64,000 bases of DNA from Pseudonocardia hierapolitana (GTDB lineage Bacteria; Actinomycetota; Actinomycetes; Mycobacteriales; Pseudonocardiaceae), in assembly GCF_007994075.1 (NCBI RefSeq), contig NZ_VIWU01000001.1:1674001-1738000 (forward strand), read 5' to 3'. Positions 8,801 to 15,990 of the stretch are shown one piece after another (position 1 is the first letter of the stretch; every line of letters begins with the position of its first letter). The notes under the pieces were generated by a model. The model was not told the origin of the DNA, searched no databases, and saw only the letters and a list, made by a program, of their open reading frames with translations. Both the position numbers and the translations under genes were made by a program.

Positions 8801-8941
8801 GATCAGCTGGTCGGCTGGCACCACGCGGCCCGCGTCGACCGCCAGCTGGGCGAGCAGCGACCTGACCTTCAGCTCGGGAACGCGGACCGGGCGGCCATCG
8901 GCCGTCCACACCGCGAGCGGGCCGAGCACCCCGAAACGCAC
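5819..8941 (-). CDS. AfsR/SARP-family regulator (BTAD, NB-ARC, TPR)
   Basis: A 1040-residue one-component regulator. Domains in order: OmpR-like winged helix (about 1-95, VRFGVLGPLAVWTADGRPVR), bacterial transcriptional activator domain (about 100-245), NB-ARC/STAND ATPase with Walker A GPGGVGKTR (290-298), and a long TPR-like C-terminal half. STAND proteins usually switch from an ADP-bound to an ATP-bound oligomer on signal; SARPs activate promoters through short direct repeats. The GTG at 8939-8941 is chosen because SARPs begin VRFxVLGPL; an upstream GTG would add 30 unrelated residues. It is divergent from an MFS exporter gene. Repeats of CCGAA on an 11-bp period lie between the two, so the exporter is the likely target. 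The signal is unknown. Confidence 0.9.
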   Translation of the reverse strand: MRFGVLGPLAVWTADGRPVRVPELKVRSLLAQLAVDAGRVVPADQLIDRLWGDRLPANPAAALQTRVSQLRAALDDAEPGARQLVVSRPPGYLLDVAPDAVDAGRFEALLAEAATIGDPRARVPVLDDALALWRGAVLADFVDEAFAREVTARLVELRLTAWEQRAEARLEFGDPGVLADELGDLVARHPLRERLRAAHLRALYRAGRQGEALAGYRDVRARLSAELGVEPGPRLAALHRAILEQDPSLGGSVEPPTNLPHLLGDLVGREADLGEVRLLLAADRLVTLTGPGGVGKTRLALAVARELVTGFPDGTWLVELAALPAGASPDEVAALVAASVGIRDCVVTDLAGTLAEALRAKRMLLLLDNCEHVAPAAAELAAGLLRAAPGLRVLATSQRPLAVAGELLWTVPTLAEPSAVELFAARAAASAPGFALDADNADAVAAICRRLDGIPLALELAATRVRAWGVHEVLARLDDRFRALTAGHSDTPARQRTLRAMLDWSWELLTEAERTVLRRLSVHVDGWTLSAAEAVSGGAGLDVPDLLARLVDRSLVTATTADPPRYRLLESVAEYASAKLHEAGEVAEVERRHRDHYARLAATADPHLRGPRQRQWLRLLDAEAANLRAAIDHAARDGEALPLVESLAWYWVLRGRLGEGRRALTAALAAGGPDGVAGTVRVWHTAFNLRMGVGSAMVPLLETRPTDAEAAARRARAEWFLGFTGLGIGELSIGHDLVAGALAVFEDQGDRWGTAAAHGTLARYALARSDLPAMARHGERGMALFTEVGDRWGQLHATFGLGTHAEVVGDYDRAAELHRDGLRIAEELGLSSEVSDKLSAFGRIALLTGDFEQADELHESARVQAVAQGYTIGEEFAELGLALSARRQGRFDEAEAWLRKWLAYDRRLESDMAIALILAELGFIAEQRGDADAACALHLEGLAAARKAADPRAVALALEGLAGVEALCGDHERAARLLGAAAALRAEVGAPLPAGERGDVDRITATCRAAVGDDAFASAFDHGRVHGEPEAGLLVARATE

Positions 8942-8954
8942 GATCGGACCGTAC

Positions 8955-8983
8955 CCGAATGCGACCCGAAGTCGGTCCGAACG
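8955..8983. promoter_or_regulatory. SARP-type direct repeats, 11-bp period (site 1)
   Basis: CCGAATG (8955), CCGAAGT (8966) and CCGAACG (8977) begin exactly 11 bp apart. Two further CCGAACG copies occur at 9015 and 9036, 21 bp apart. Heptameric direct repeats on an 11-bp period are the known binding pattern of SARP regulators. The site lies 84 bp upstream of the MFS start and 14 bp from the SARP start. Confidence 0.7.
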
Positions 8984-9066
8984 ATTCCTGGAGCCGCACC
9001 GGCCACCGTGGGTTCCGAACGGGCGGACCAACCGCCCGAACGGTTCGAGCGAGGGAAAGAATCACG

Positions 9067-10614
9067 ATGTCTGTCGAAGTCGGTGACCGGGCCGGGACCA
9101 GGGAATGGCTCGGCCTCACGGTGCTGCTGCTGCCGACCGCGCTGCTGTTCGTCGCCCAGACCGTTCTGTTCCTGGCCACTCCGCACATCGCCGCCGACCT
9201 GCGGCCGAGCAGTGACCAGCTGCTGTGGGTCAACGACGTGTACGGGTTCGCGATGGCCGGGCTCCTGGTGGCCATGGGCACCATCGGGGACCGGGTCGGC
9301 CGCCGGCGGGTGCTGCTGCTCGGCGCGGTCGTGTTCGGCGTGGGCTCGGTGGTGGCCGCGTTCGCGCCGAGCATCGGGGTGCTGATCGCGGCGCGCGCGT
9401 TGATGGGTGTCGGCGCGGCGGCCGTGATGCCGTCGACGTTGTCGCTGGTCCCCAACATGTTCAAGGACCCGCGGCAGCGGGCGACGGCGGTCGGGATGTG
9501 GGCAGCATCGGTGTCGGTCGGCGTCGCGATCGGCCCGCTGCTCGGCGGGCTGCTTCTGGAGTCGTTCTGGTGGGGCGCTGCGCTGCTGATCGGCGTGCCG
9601 GTGATGGCGCTGGTCGTGATCCTGGCGCCGCTGCTGGTGGCGGAGTACAAGGCGCCGGACGCTGCCGGGCAGCGGATGCCGGACGTGCTGAGCGTGCTGC
9701 TGTCCATGGCCGCGCTGCTGCCGTTCGTCTATGGGATCAAGGACTACGCCAAGTCGGGGCTGACCGTGACGGCGGTGGTGACGACGCTGGTCGGGATCGC
9801 GTTCGGGGTCGTGTTCGTCCGCCGGCAGCTCGGCCTGGACACCCCTCTGCTCGACGTGCGGCTGTTCCGGAACCGCTCGTTCAGCGGCGCGTTGGGCGTG
9901 TGGCTGCTGTCCGCCATCGCACTCGGCGGCATCTACCTGCTGTTCACCCAGTACCTCCAGCAGGTGGCCGGGCTGTCGCCGCTGGCGGCCGGACTGTGGA
10001 TCCTGCCCGCGGCGCTGATGCTGGTGGTGGTGTCGACGGTGTCGCCGATCGTGGCGCGCAAGGTGCGGCCAGCGTACGTGGTGGCGGTCGGTGCGCTGTT
10101 CTCGATGGCCGGGTACGTCCTTCTGACGCAGGTCGACAGCGTGGCCGGGCTCCCGCTGCTGATCACCGGGTTCTACCTGCTCTACCCGGGCATCGCGCCG
10201 ACGATGGCGTTGACCACCGAGCTGGTGATGTCGGCCACGCCGCCGGAGAAGCAGGGCGCCGCGTCGGCGGTCAGCTCCACGTCCATCGACCTGGGCGTCT
10301 CGCTCGGCATCGCCGTGATGGGCAGCATCGGCACGGCCGTCTACCACGCCACGGTGCCGTCCGGCCTGCCCGCCCAGGCCGCGGACTCGCTGTCGGGCGC
10401 GCTGAACGAGGCTTCGACGATGTCCGGCGACGCGGCGCAGTCGTTGGTGGCAACGGCGCGGGAGGCGTTCACCAGCGGGCTCAACGTCGCCGGGGTGGTG
10501 GCGGCGGTGCTGGTCGCAGGCGCGGCCCTGCTCGCGGTCACCCTGCTGCGACACGTGCCGCCGGCCTCCGTACCGGCGAACGAGCCCGATGGCGCGGCCA
10601 CCGTGAGCGCCTGA
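9067..10614 (+). CDS. MFS drug exporter, DHA2 (EmrB/QacA) type
   Basis: A 515-residue integral membrane protein with about 14 hydrophobic segments, the DHA2 topology of proton-driven drug antiporters. The segment after TM2 has the motif A region GTIGDRVGRRRVLLLGAVVF; motif C-like ALMGVGAAAVMPSTLSLV follows. It begins MSVEVGDRAGTREWLGLTVL, and the ATG at 9067 has GAGGGAAAG upstream. It is divergent from a large SARP regulator and followed by a perfect 16-bp hairpin, so it looks like a single-gene unit under that regulator. The substrate cannot be predicted. Confidence 0.9.
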   Translation: MSVEVGDRAGTREWLGLTVLLLPTALLFVAQTVLFLATPHIAADLRPSSDQLLWVNDVYGFAMAGLLVAMGTIGDRVGRRRVLLLGAVVFGVGSVVAAFAPSIGVLIAARALMGVGAAAVMPSTLSLVPNMFKDPRQRATAVGMWAASVSVGVAIGPLLGGLLLESFWWGAALLIGVPVMALVVILAPLLVAEYKAPDAAGQRMPDVLSVLLSMAALLPFVYGIKDYAKSGLTVTAVVTTLVGIAFGVVFVRRQLGLDTPLLDVRLFRNRSFSGALGVWLLSAIALGGIYLLFTQYLQQVAGLSPLAAGLWILPAALMLVVVSTVSPIVARKVRPAYVVAVGALFSMAGYVLLTQVDSVAGLPLLITGFYLLYPGIAPTMALTTELVMSATPPEKQGAASAVSSTSIDLGVSLGIAVMGSIGTAVYHATVPSGLPAQAADSLSGALNEASTMSGDAAQSLVATAREAFTSGLNVAGVVAAVLVAGAALLAVTLLRHVPPASVPANEPDGAATVSA

Positions 10615-10624
10615 TCATCCACCT

Positions 10625-10660
10625 CGTGCCGGGGACGGGAGCCTTCCCGTCCCCGGCACG
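10625..10660 (+). terminator. Perfect 16-bp terminator hairpin
   Basis: CGTGCCGGGGACGGGA (10625-10640), loop GCCT, then its exact reverse complement (10645-10660), directly after the MFS gene. This is the strongest hairpin noticed in the window. Confidence 0.85.
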
Positions 10661-10794
10661 ACGCTTCCGGCTGGTTGTCCCCCGTGCGAGCTACCCAGAA
10701 GTACCCCCTCCATGGTGACGATCATGCGCCCGCGGAGCCATACCGTCCTGACCACGCCGCGCGCCCCGGTCGCGGCCCTCGGACAAGGACCCCC

Positions 10795-11625
10795 ATGCGA
10801 CTGGTCATCCAGCTCGCCGTCGTCGCGGCAATCGCCCTCGCCGGCAGCACCCTCGTCAGCGCCGTGGCGTCAAACCCGCCACTCACCCTGATCGTCGGCC
10901 TCGTCACCGCCGCAGCGGCGCTGCTGGGCTACAGGTGGGTCGTGCGTCGCACCGAGCACCGCGCAACCGACGAGCTGTCCCGCACCGGCGCCGTTTCCGC
11001 ACTCGCCCGCGGCACCCTGATCGGCGTCGGCTTGTTCGCCTCGGTCATCCTCAACATCGCCTTCCTCGACGGCTACCGGGTCCTCGGCTGGGGATCCCCG
11101 GCCGGCGCCATCGCGCTGGTCGGGTTCATGGCCGCTGCCGCTGTCACCGAGGAGCTGATCTTCCGCGGCATCCTGTTCCGCATCATCGAGCAGTGGACGG
11201 GCACCTGGACCGCGCTCGTCCTCACCGCTGCACTGTTCGGCCTGTCCCACCTGTTCAACCCGCACGCCACCGTCTGGGGCGCGCTCGCCATCGCCGTCGA
11301 GGCCGGCGCGATGCTCGCCGCCGCGTACGCCGCCACCCGCACGCTGTGGTTCCCCATCGGCCTGCACTTCGGCTGGAACTGCGCGGCAGGCGCCATCTTC
11401 AGCACCGAGGTGTCCGGCAACGACACCCCCGACGGCCTGCTGCACGCCGTCATGAACGGGCCAACGGCACTCACCGGTGGCGAGTTCGGACCCGAAGGCA
11501 GCGTCTACGCCGTCCTGTTCGCCACCGTCCTCACCGTCGTGTTCCTGTGGCTGGCCCACCGCCGCGGCCGCATCGTGTCTCGCCGCGAGGCCCGCACCGC
11601 TCCGCGCACTACGCTCGCCCCGTGA
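10795..11625 (+). CDS. CPBP-family intramembrane metalloprotease
   Basis: A 276-residue membrane protein with about 7-8 hydrophobic segments. It has the CPBP (Abi/Rce1) motifs: VTEELIFRGILFRI (EExxxR), FGLSHLFNP and LHFGWNCAAG, which carry the Glu, Arg, His and Asn residues of the membrane-embedded metal site. CPBP proteases cleave membrane or prenylated substrates; the substrate here is unknown. The ATG at 10795 follows AAGGA. Its stop overlaps the GTG start of the sensor kinase (GTGA), so the three genes to 13432 probably form one operon and the protease may work in the signalling path. Confidence 0.85.
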   Translation: MRLVIQLAVVAAIALAGSTLVSAVASNPPLTLIVGLVTAAAALLGYRWVVRRTEHRATDELSRTGAVSALARGTLIGVGLFASVILNIAFLDGYRVLGWGSPAGAIALVGFMAAAAVTEELIFRGILFRIIEQWTGTWTALVLTAALFGLSHLFNPHATVWGALAIAVEAGAMLAAAYAATRTLWFPIGLHFGWNCAAGAIFSTEVSGNDTPDGLLHAVMNGPTALTGGEFGPEGSVYAVLFATVLTVVFLWLAHRRGRIVSRREARTAPRTTLAP

Positions 11626-12776
11626 TCGACACCGGGCACCTCGCGCAGCGGTGGCGGCGGTTGCCCGTCCCGCTGCGGGACGCGCCGCTCGCGCTGCTGC
11701 TCGCCGCCGCGGCGCTGGTGCCGGAAGTCAACAGCAACGGCACGCAGATCGGCGGCCTGCCGACGCGCCCGATGGACCTGCTGACCGTCGCGGTGGTCGC
11801 CCTCGAGTGCCTCCCGCTGGTGGTGCGCCGCCGCTGGCCGGCCCTCAGCCTCGCGCTGGTGTTCCTCGGCTTCGCGGCCGACCAGGTCCTCGGCTACCAC
11901 ACGGTCGCCGGGACCGCGCTGCCCATCGCGCTGCTGAGCACGGCAGCGCACCTGGAGCACCATCGCCGCACCACCGCGGTCCTGGCGTCCGCCGCGTACG
12001 TGCTGATGGTGATCGCGCTGACCCTGCGTGGCGCACCCGAGGGCGTACTCGGCTACGTCACCTTCTACCTGGCACTGGCCCTCGCCTGGGGCGCCGGGGT
12101 GTGGCTGCGGCAGTCGCGGGTCGCCGAGGTCGAGCGCCGGCTCCACGTCGCCGACGCCGCCCGCGCCACCGAGCGCACCCGCATCGCCGGCGAGCTGCAC
12201 GACGTCGTGACCCATCACGTGACTGCGATGGTGGTGCAGGCCGAGGCGGCGCGCTACCTCACCGCCCAGCCCGACCGCCTCGACCAGACCCTGACGATCG
12301 TCACCGAGACCGGCCGGAAGGCCATCTCCGATCTGCGGCACCTGCTCGACCTGCTCGACCCCGACCAAGGCCCGCGGGCGCGCACGCCGACCGTCGGCGA
12401 GCTGCACGACCTCGTGGAGCAGACCCGCCGGGCCGGTCAGCCCGTCGAGTTCACCGAGGAGGGGCGCCCGCCTGCGGGTATCGGCAGCGCCGAGATGATC
12501 GTCTACCGGGTGGTGCAGGAGTCGCTGACCAACGCCCTCAAGCACGCCCACGGCAGCAGCACCACCGTCGACGTGCGGCACGGCGAGGGGGAGATCGCGG
12601 TCGAGATCGGGACCGACGGCACGGGATCGGCGGTCGCGTCGCCGGGCGGGAGCGGGCGCGGCCTCGCCGGACTCCGCGAACGGGTCGGGGTGCTCGGTGG
12701 CGAGTTCAGCGCAGGCCACCGCGACGGCGGCGGGTTCGTGGTGCGGGCGCGCATCCCCGTGCAGAGCACTTCGTGA
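11622..12776 (+). CDS. NarL-family sensor histidine kinase
   Basis: A 384-residue kinase. The N-terminal half has about 5-6 membrane segments (for example LTVAVVALECLPLVVRR). The HisKA_3 dimerisation box RIAGELHDVVTHHVTAMVVQ follows, with the phospho-accepting His in ELHDVV. The C-terminal ATPase domain has the N box VYRVVQESLTNALKHA and a G-rich SPGGSGRGLAGLRERV. The GTG at 11622 overlaps the CPBP stop by GTGA, and the stop overlaps the next start, so it is translationally coupled to its response regulator. The sensed signal is unknown. Confidence 0.92.
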   Translation: MIDTGHLAQRWRRLPVPLRDAPLALLLAAAALVPEVNSNGTQIGGLPTRPMDLLTVAVVALECLPLVVRRRWPALSLALVFLGFAADQVLGYHTVAGTALPIALLSTAAHLEHHRRTTAVLASAAYVLMVIALTLRGAPEGVLGYVTFYLALALAWGAGVWLRQSRVAEVERRLHVADAARATERTRIAGELHDVVTHHVTAMVVQAEAARYLTAQPDRLDQTLTIVTETGRKAISDLRHLLDLLDPDQGPRARTPTVGELHDLVEQTRRAGQPVEFTEEGRPPAGIGSAEMIVYRVVQESLTNALKHAHGSSTTVDVRHGEGEIAVEIGTDGTGSAVASPGGSGRGLAGLRERVGVLGGEFSAGHRDGGGFVVRARIPVQSTS

Positions 12777-13432
12777 CCGCACCGGTGCGCGTCCTGGTCT
12801 GCGACGACCAGGCGCTGATCCGCACCGGGTTCGCGACCATCATCGACGCGCAGCCCGATCTCGAGGTGGTCGGCGAGTGCGGCGACGGCCGCGCCGCGGT
12901 CGAGCTCGCCGGCCGGCTGCACCCCGACGTCGTGGTGATGGACGTGCGGATGCCGGTCCTCGACGGGATCGAGGCGACCCGCCTGCTCGCCGGCGCCGGC
13001 GTGGCGAGTCCGGTGAAGGTGCTCGTGGTGACGACGTTCAACCTGGACGAGTACGTGTACGAGGCGCTGCGCGCCGGGGCGAGCGGCTTCCTCCTGAAGG
13101 ACGCCCCACCGGCGCAGCTGCTGCACGGAATCCGCACCGTCGCCTCGGGCGCCGCGTTGCTGGCCCCCGAGGTGACCCGGCAGCTCGTCGGCCGCTACGC
13201 CGCTCGGATCCGGCCGCAGGAGAGCGCGCCGGACGACGTTCCGCTCACCCCGCGCGAGCTGGAGGTGCTGCGCCTCATCGCGGACGGGCGCTCCAACAGC
13301 GAGATCGCCGCGACGCTCGTGATCAGCCAGGAGACGGTCAAGACATACGTCTCGCGCATCCTCACCAAGCTCGACCTGCGCGACCGGGTGCAGGCGGTCG
13401 TCTACGCCTACCGCCGAGGGCTCGTCACCTGA
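12773..13432 (+). CDS. NarL/LuxR-family response regulator
   Basis: A 219-residue regulator coupled (GTGA overlap) to the kinase just upstream. The receiver domain (about 1-125) has VLVCDDQALIR with the acidic pair, phospho-acceptor Asp in VVVMDVRMPVLDG, the switch Thr in VVTTFN and Lys in FLLKDAPP. The C-terminal LuxR helix-turn-helix reads LTPRELEVLRLIADGRSNSE and then IAATLVISQETVKTYVSRIL. Targets are not evident; the upstream CPBP gene is in the same operon. Confidence 0.93.
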   Translation: MTAPVRVLVCDDQALIRTGFATIIDAQPDLEVVGECGDGRAAVELAGRLHPDVVVMDVRMPVLDGIEATRLLAGAGVASPVKVLVVTTFNLDEYVYEALRAGASGFLLKDAPPAQLLHGIRTVASGAALLAPEVTRQLVGRYAARIRPQESAPDDVPLTPRELEVLRLIADGRSNSEIAATLVISQETVKTYVSRILTKLDLRDRVQAVVYAYRRGLVT

Positions 13433-13471
13433 CTCGTGTCGGAGCCGGGGATGGAGATCGTCGGGAATTCG

Positions 13472-13594
13472 TCAGGCGGCGGAGATGTCACTGCGCCACA
13501 CGGCCGCGAGTAGGGCCCGGCCCGCATCGGTGTCTCCTTGCAGGCGTACCCGCCCGGCGGCGACGGCGGCGTCCACGTCGTCTTCTCCTGCCAT
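13472..13594 (-). pseudogene. 40-residue C-terminal gene fragment
   Basis: The minus strand reads MAGEDDVDAAVAAGRVRLQG and then DTDAGRALLAAVWRSDISAA before a stop. It looks like the tail of a larger protein, broken at about 13595 where an unrelated forward MFS fragment begins. Family not identified with confidence. Confidence 0.3.
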
Positions 13595-13596
13595 CA

Positions 13597-13820
13597 GCGC
13601 CGATCGTCGGCGGCCTTCTCCTGCTGGTGGCGTTCGTGCTCTGGGAGAAGCGCGTGCCGCATGCGATGCTGCCGATGGCCCACTTCCGCAGCCGCGGCTT
13701 CACCATCGCCAACGTCTCGGCCTTCTTCCAGCACTTCGCGCTGATCGGCGCGCTGTTCATGCTGGCGCAGATGTTCCAGGAGGGCCTCGGCAACGACCCG
13801 ATGGGCACCGGCCTGCGACT
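13597..13820 (+). pseudogene. MFS (DHA2-type) transporter internal fragment
   Basis: The reading frame gives APIVGGLLLLVAFVLWEKRV, PHAMLPMAHFRSRGFTIANV and FMLAQMFQEGLGNDPMGTGL, which is the middle region of a DHA2 exporter (about TM8 to TM10). No start codon, N-terminal half or C-terminal half is present. It abuts a minus-strand gene tail on one side and the end of a lipase gene on the other, so it is an isolated remnant. Confidence 0.7.
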
Positions 13821-13836
13821 GCGCCGGGGATCGGAA

Positions 13837-14652
13837 TCAGCGGGCGACCGCTCGGGGGGCGACGGCGGTGTCGAGGAACGCGGCGACGACGTCGTGCACG
13901 ACGTCCCGGTCGTGCTCGTTGAGAACGTCGTGCAGGTCGCCGGGGAAGGTCCGCACGGTCGCGCGCGGGAGCCGGCGGGCGACGGCGTGGGCGTCGGCGA
14001 CGGGGACGATGGGATCGGCCTCGCCGTGGACGAGCAGGACCGGCACGTCGGGCCGGCCGGCTGCGAGCCCGGCGTCGATCTCCGGCCACGTGGCCCGCAA
14101 CGCCAGCAGCATCTCGCGGCGGAAGCCGCCCTTCCAGGTCAGCGGGTCGTGCAGCAGGGCGTGCACGTAGTCCGGGTGCGTGCTCAGGAACTCCGGCGGC
14201 TCCCCCGACTCGGTCTCGTCGCGGCCGAGAGCCAGCTCGGCGTCGACCCACTCCAGCGGGCTCACCGGGGCGCCGGACAGCACCAGCGCGTCCGCGAGTT
14301 CGGCGGAGCGGAGCGCGAGCAGCGTCGCTGCGACCGCGCCGCCGGAGTGTCCGATCACCACCAGCGGCGTCCCGGGATGCTGCTCGCGGGCCAGCGCGGC
14401 GAGGTGCCGGGCGTCGTCGACGAGGTGGTCCCACGACTCGATCACGGCGCGGGCGCCGTCGCTGCGGCCGTGGCCGACCACGTCGAACGCGTGCACGGCG
14501 TGGCCGTCCGCGGCGAGGCGGCGGGCGAGCGCGTCGTAGAGCCCGAGGTGCTCGCCGTAGCCGTGGATCAGGACGACGGTGGTGCGGGCGGGGCCGTCCG
14601 GCAGCCACCGGTCGTGGAAGACGCGGCCACGGGAGCCGAGGAACGTGGACAT
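13837..14652 (-). CDS. Alpha/beta hydrolase, monoacylglycerol lipase/lysophospholipase type
   Basis: A 271-residue hydrolase. VVLIHGYGEHLGLYDALARR is the oxyanion-hole region typical of monoacylglycerol lipases; the nucleophile Ser is in VIGHSGGAVAAT (GHSGG), the acid in LLVHGEADPIVPVADA and the His in FPGDLHDVLNEHDR. No signal peptide is seen. It lies 32 bases after the FAD oxidoreductase gene on the same strand and is probably its operon partner. The product of 49101-49922 is a close paralogue, with identical stretches such as YVHALLHDPLTWKGGFRRE. Substrate unknown. Confidence 0.9.
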   Translation of the reverse strand: MSTFLGSRGRVFHDRWLPDGPARTTVVLIHGYGEHLGLYDALARRLAADGHAVHAFDVVGHGRSDGARAVIESWDHLVDDARHLAALAREQHPGTPLVVIGHSGGAVAATLLALRSAELADALVLSGAPVSPLEWVDAELALGRDETESGEPPEFLSTHPDYVHALLHDPLTWKGGFRREMLLALRATWPEIDAGLAAGRPDVPVLLVHGEADPIVPVADAHAVARRLPRATVRTFPGDLHDVLNEHDRDVVHDVVAAFLDTAVAPRAVAR

Positions 14653-14684
14653 GCTCCAGTCCTTCCGGGAGTGGGAATCTGGGG

Positions 14685-15896
14685 TCAGGCCGCCGGCTGC
14701 TGGGCAGGGGCGGCGAAGAAGTCGGCTACGGCGACGGATCCGGTGAAGACGCCGAAGAAGAGCTCGGTCCGTGCCGGGTCGTCGCGCAGGGCGAGCAGCA
14801 GCTGCTGCATCTGCGGGGTGGGTGGCTCGAGCGCGGCGCGCTGCCAGGTGAACTCGTACATCGCCATCACCGCGTCGTTGCGCCGCTGCTCGTATCCGAC
14901 CAGTGCGGCATGCATCGCCCGCGGGTCGCGCAGGCCGGTGTCGATGGCGTCGGTGAGCAGTTCGGCGTGGTGGAACGCGTCGGTGATCCCCTGCGCGGTG
15001 CAGGGGTCCTTGACGTAGCCGGCGTCGCCGACCAGCGCCCATCCGCGGCCGTAGGGCCTGCGGAAGAACCCGGGGGTGGCGGCGCCGATCCACCGCTCCT
15101 CGCGCCGGCCGGCGCGGACCCGTTCGGCCAGGTCCGGCGCGACCTCGTCGAGCGTCCGGGCGTAGTGCCCGGCGATGTCGGCGCGGGCGGCGCGGAACGC
15201 GTCCACCGGCAGGCTGATGCTCACGACGGTGAGGTCGTCGTGGGTGGGGACGGTGACGACCGACCGGTAGGGCCGCGAGTACAGGGTGGCGGCGGGGGCG
15301 ACGGGCACGCCGCTCCAGTACGTGAAGTAGATGCCCTGGCGGGCAGGTCGCTCGTGGTAGGTGGGGGCGTCGACCATCCGCGCCACCGTCGAGCGCATGC
15401 CGTCCGCGCCGATGACGATCGCGGCCCTCGCCTCGACGGTGCGGCCACGGACCCGGCCGCGGATCCCCCGGACGGTCTCCCCGTCGCCGGTGCGCAGCAG
15501 CCCGTCGACCGTGCACCCCTCCCACAGCTCGGCACCCGCCCGCGTCGCGGCCTCGACGAGGATGCCGTCGAGGATCCTGCGGCGCGGGGCGTAGGCCTCC
15601 GCGACGCCGCCGGCGGGCGGGAAGCGGCCGGTCAGGGCGAACGGGCCGACGTCGATCGTCCCGGAGGTCAGCGCCGGGCAGCCGGTGCGGGCGAGCTCGT
15701 CGCGCAGCCCCCACCGCTCGAGCGCGGCGACTCCGGGCGGCCACACGAGGTGGTTGGACAGGGGCATGTCGCTCGGGAACGTGGCCCGGTCGACCAGCAG
15801 TACGCGATGGCCCCGGCGGGCCAGCAGCATCGCGGTGGCTGCACCGCCGCAGCGGGCGCCCACGACGATCGCGTCATAGGAGTGGTTGTCGGACAT
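14685..15896 (-). CDS. FAD-dependent oxidoreductase (geranylgeranyl reductase/PHBH-like fold)
   Basis: A 403-residue flavoprotein. The N-terminal dinucleotide site is DAIVVGARCGGAATAMLLAR, the middle DG motif is VIGADGMRSTVARMV and the C-terminal FAD site is GWALVGDAGYVKDPCTAQGI. The order fits the PHBH/geranylgeranyl-reductase group, which includes monooxygenases, halogenases and reductases. No halogenase WxWxIP motif is seen. It is the first gene of a two-gene operon with a lipase and is divergent from a SARP regulator, with 11-bp-spaced TGTCG repeats in the 94-bp gap. Secondary metabolism or lipid modification is plausible; the reaction cannot be named. Confidence 0.82.
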   Translation of the reverse strand: MSDNHSYDAIVVGARCGGAATAMLLARRGHRVLLVDRATFPSDMPLSNHLVWPPGVAALERWGLRDELARTGCPALTSGTIDVGPFALTGRFPPAGGVAEAYAPRRRILDGILVEAATRAGAELWEGCTVDGLLRTGDGETVRGIRGRVRGRTVEARAAIVIGADGMRSTVARMVDAPTYHERPARQGIYFTYWSGVPVAPAATLYSRPYRSVVTVPTHDDLTVVSISLPVDAFRAARADIAGHYARTLDEVAPDLAERVRAGRREERWIGAATPGFFRRPYGRGWALVGDAGYVKDPCTAQGITDAFHHAELLTDAIDTGLRDPRAMHAALVGYEQRRNDAVMAMYEFTWQRAALEPPTPQMQQLLLALRDDPARTELFFGVFTGSVAVADFFAAPAQQPAA

Positions 15897-15920
15897 GCGG
15901 ACCACGTTGGCGCACGCTCC

Positions 15921-15949
15921 TGTCGATCCGGTGTCGTCGCGCTGTCGCC
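15921..15949. promoter_or_regulatory. SARP-type direct repeats, 11-bp period (site 2)
   Basis: TGTCGAT (15921), TGTCGTC (15932) and TGTCGCC (15943) begin exactly 11 bp apart. They lie in the 94-bp gap between the FAD oxidoreductase and the second SARP gene. A weak -10-like CAGACT occurs near 15960 in the SARP direction. Confidence 0.72.
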
Positions 15950-15990
15950 GTCGGCGTGCCAGACTCGAGCCCGCTGCGCCGAGGTGACCG

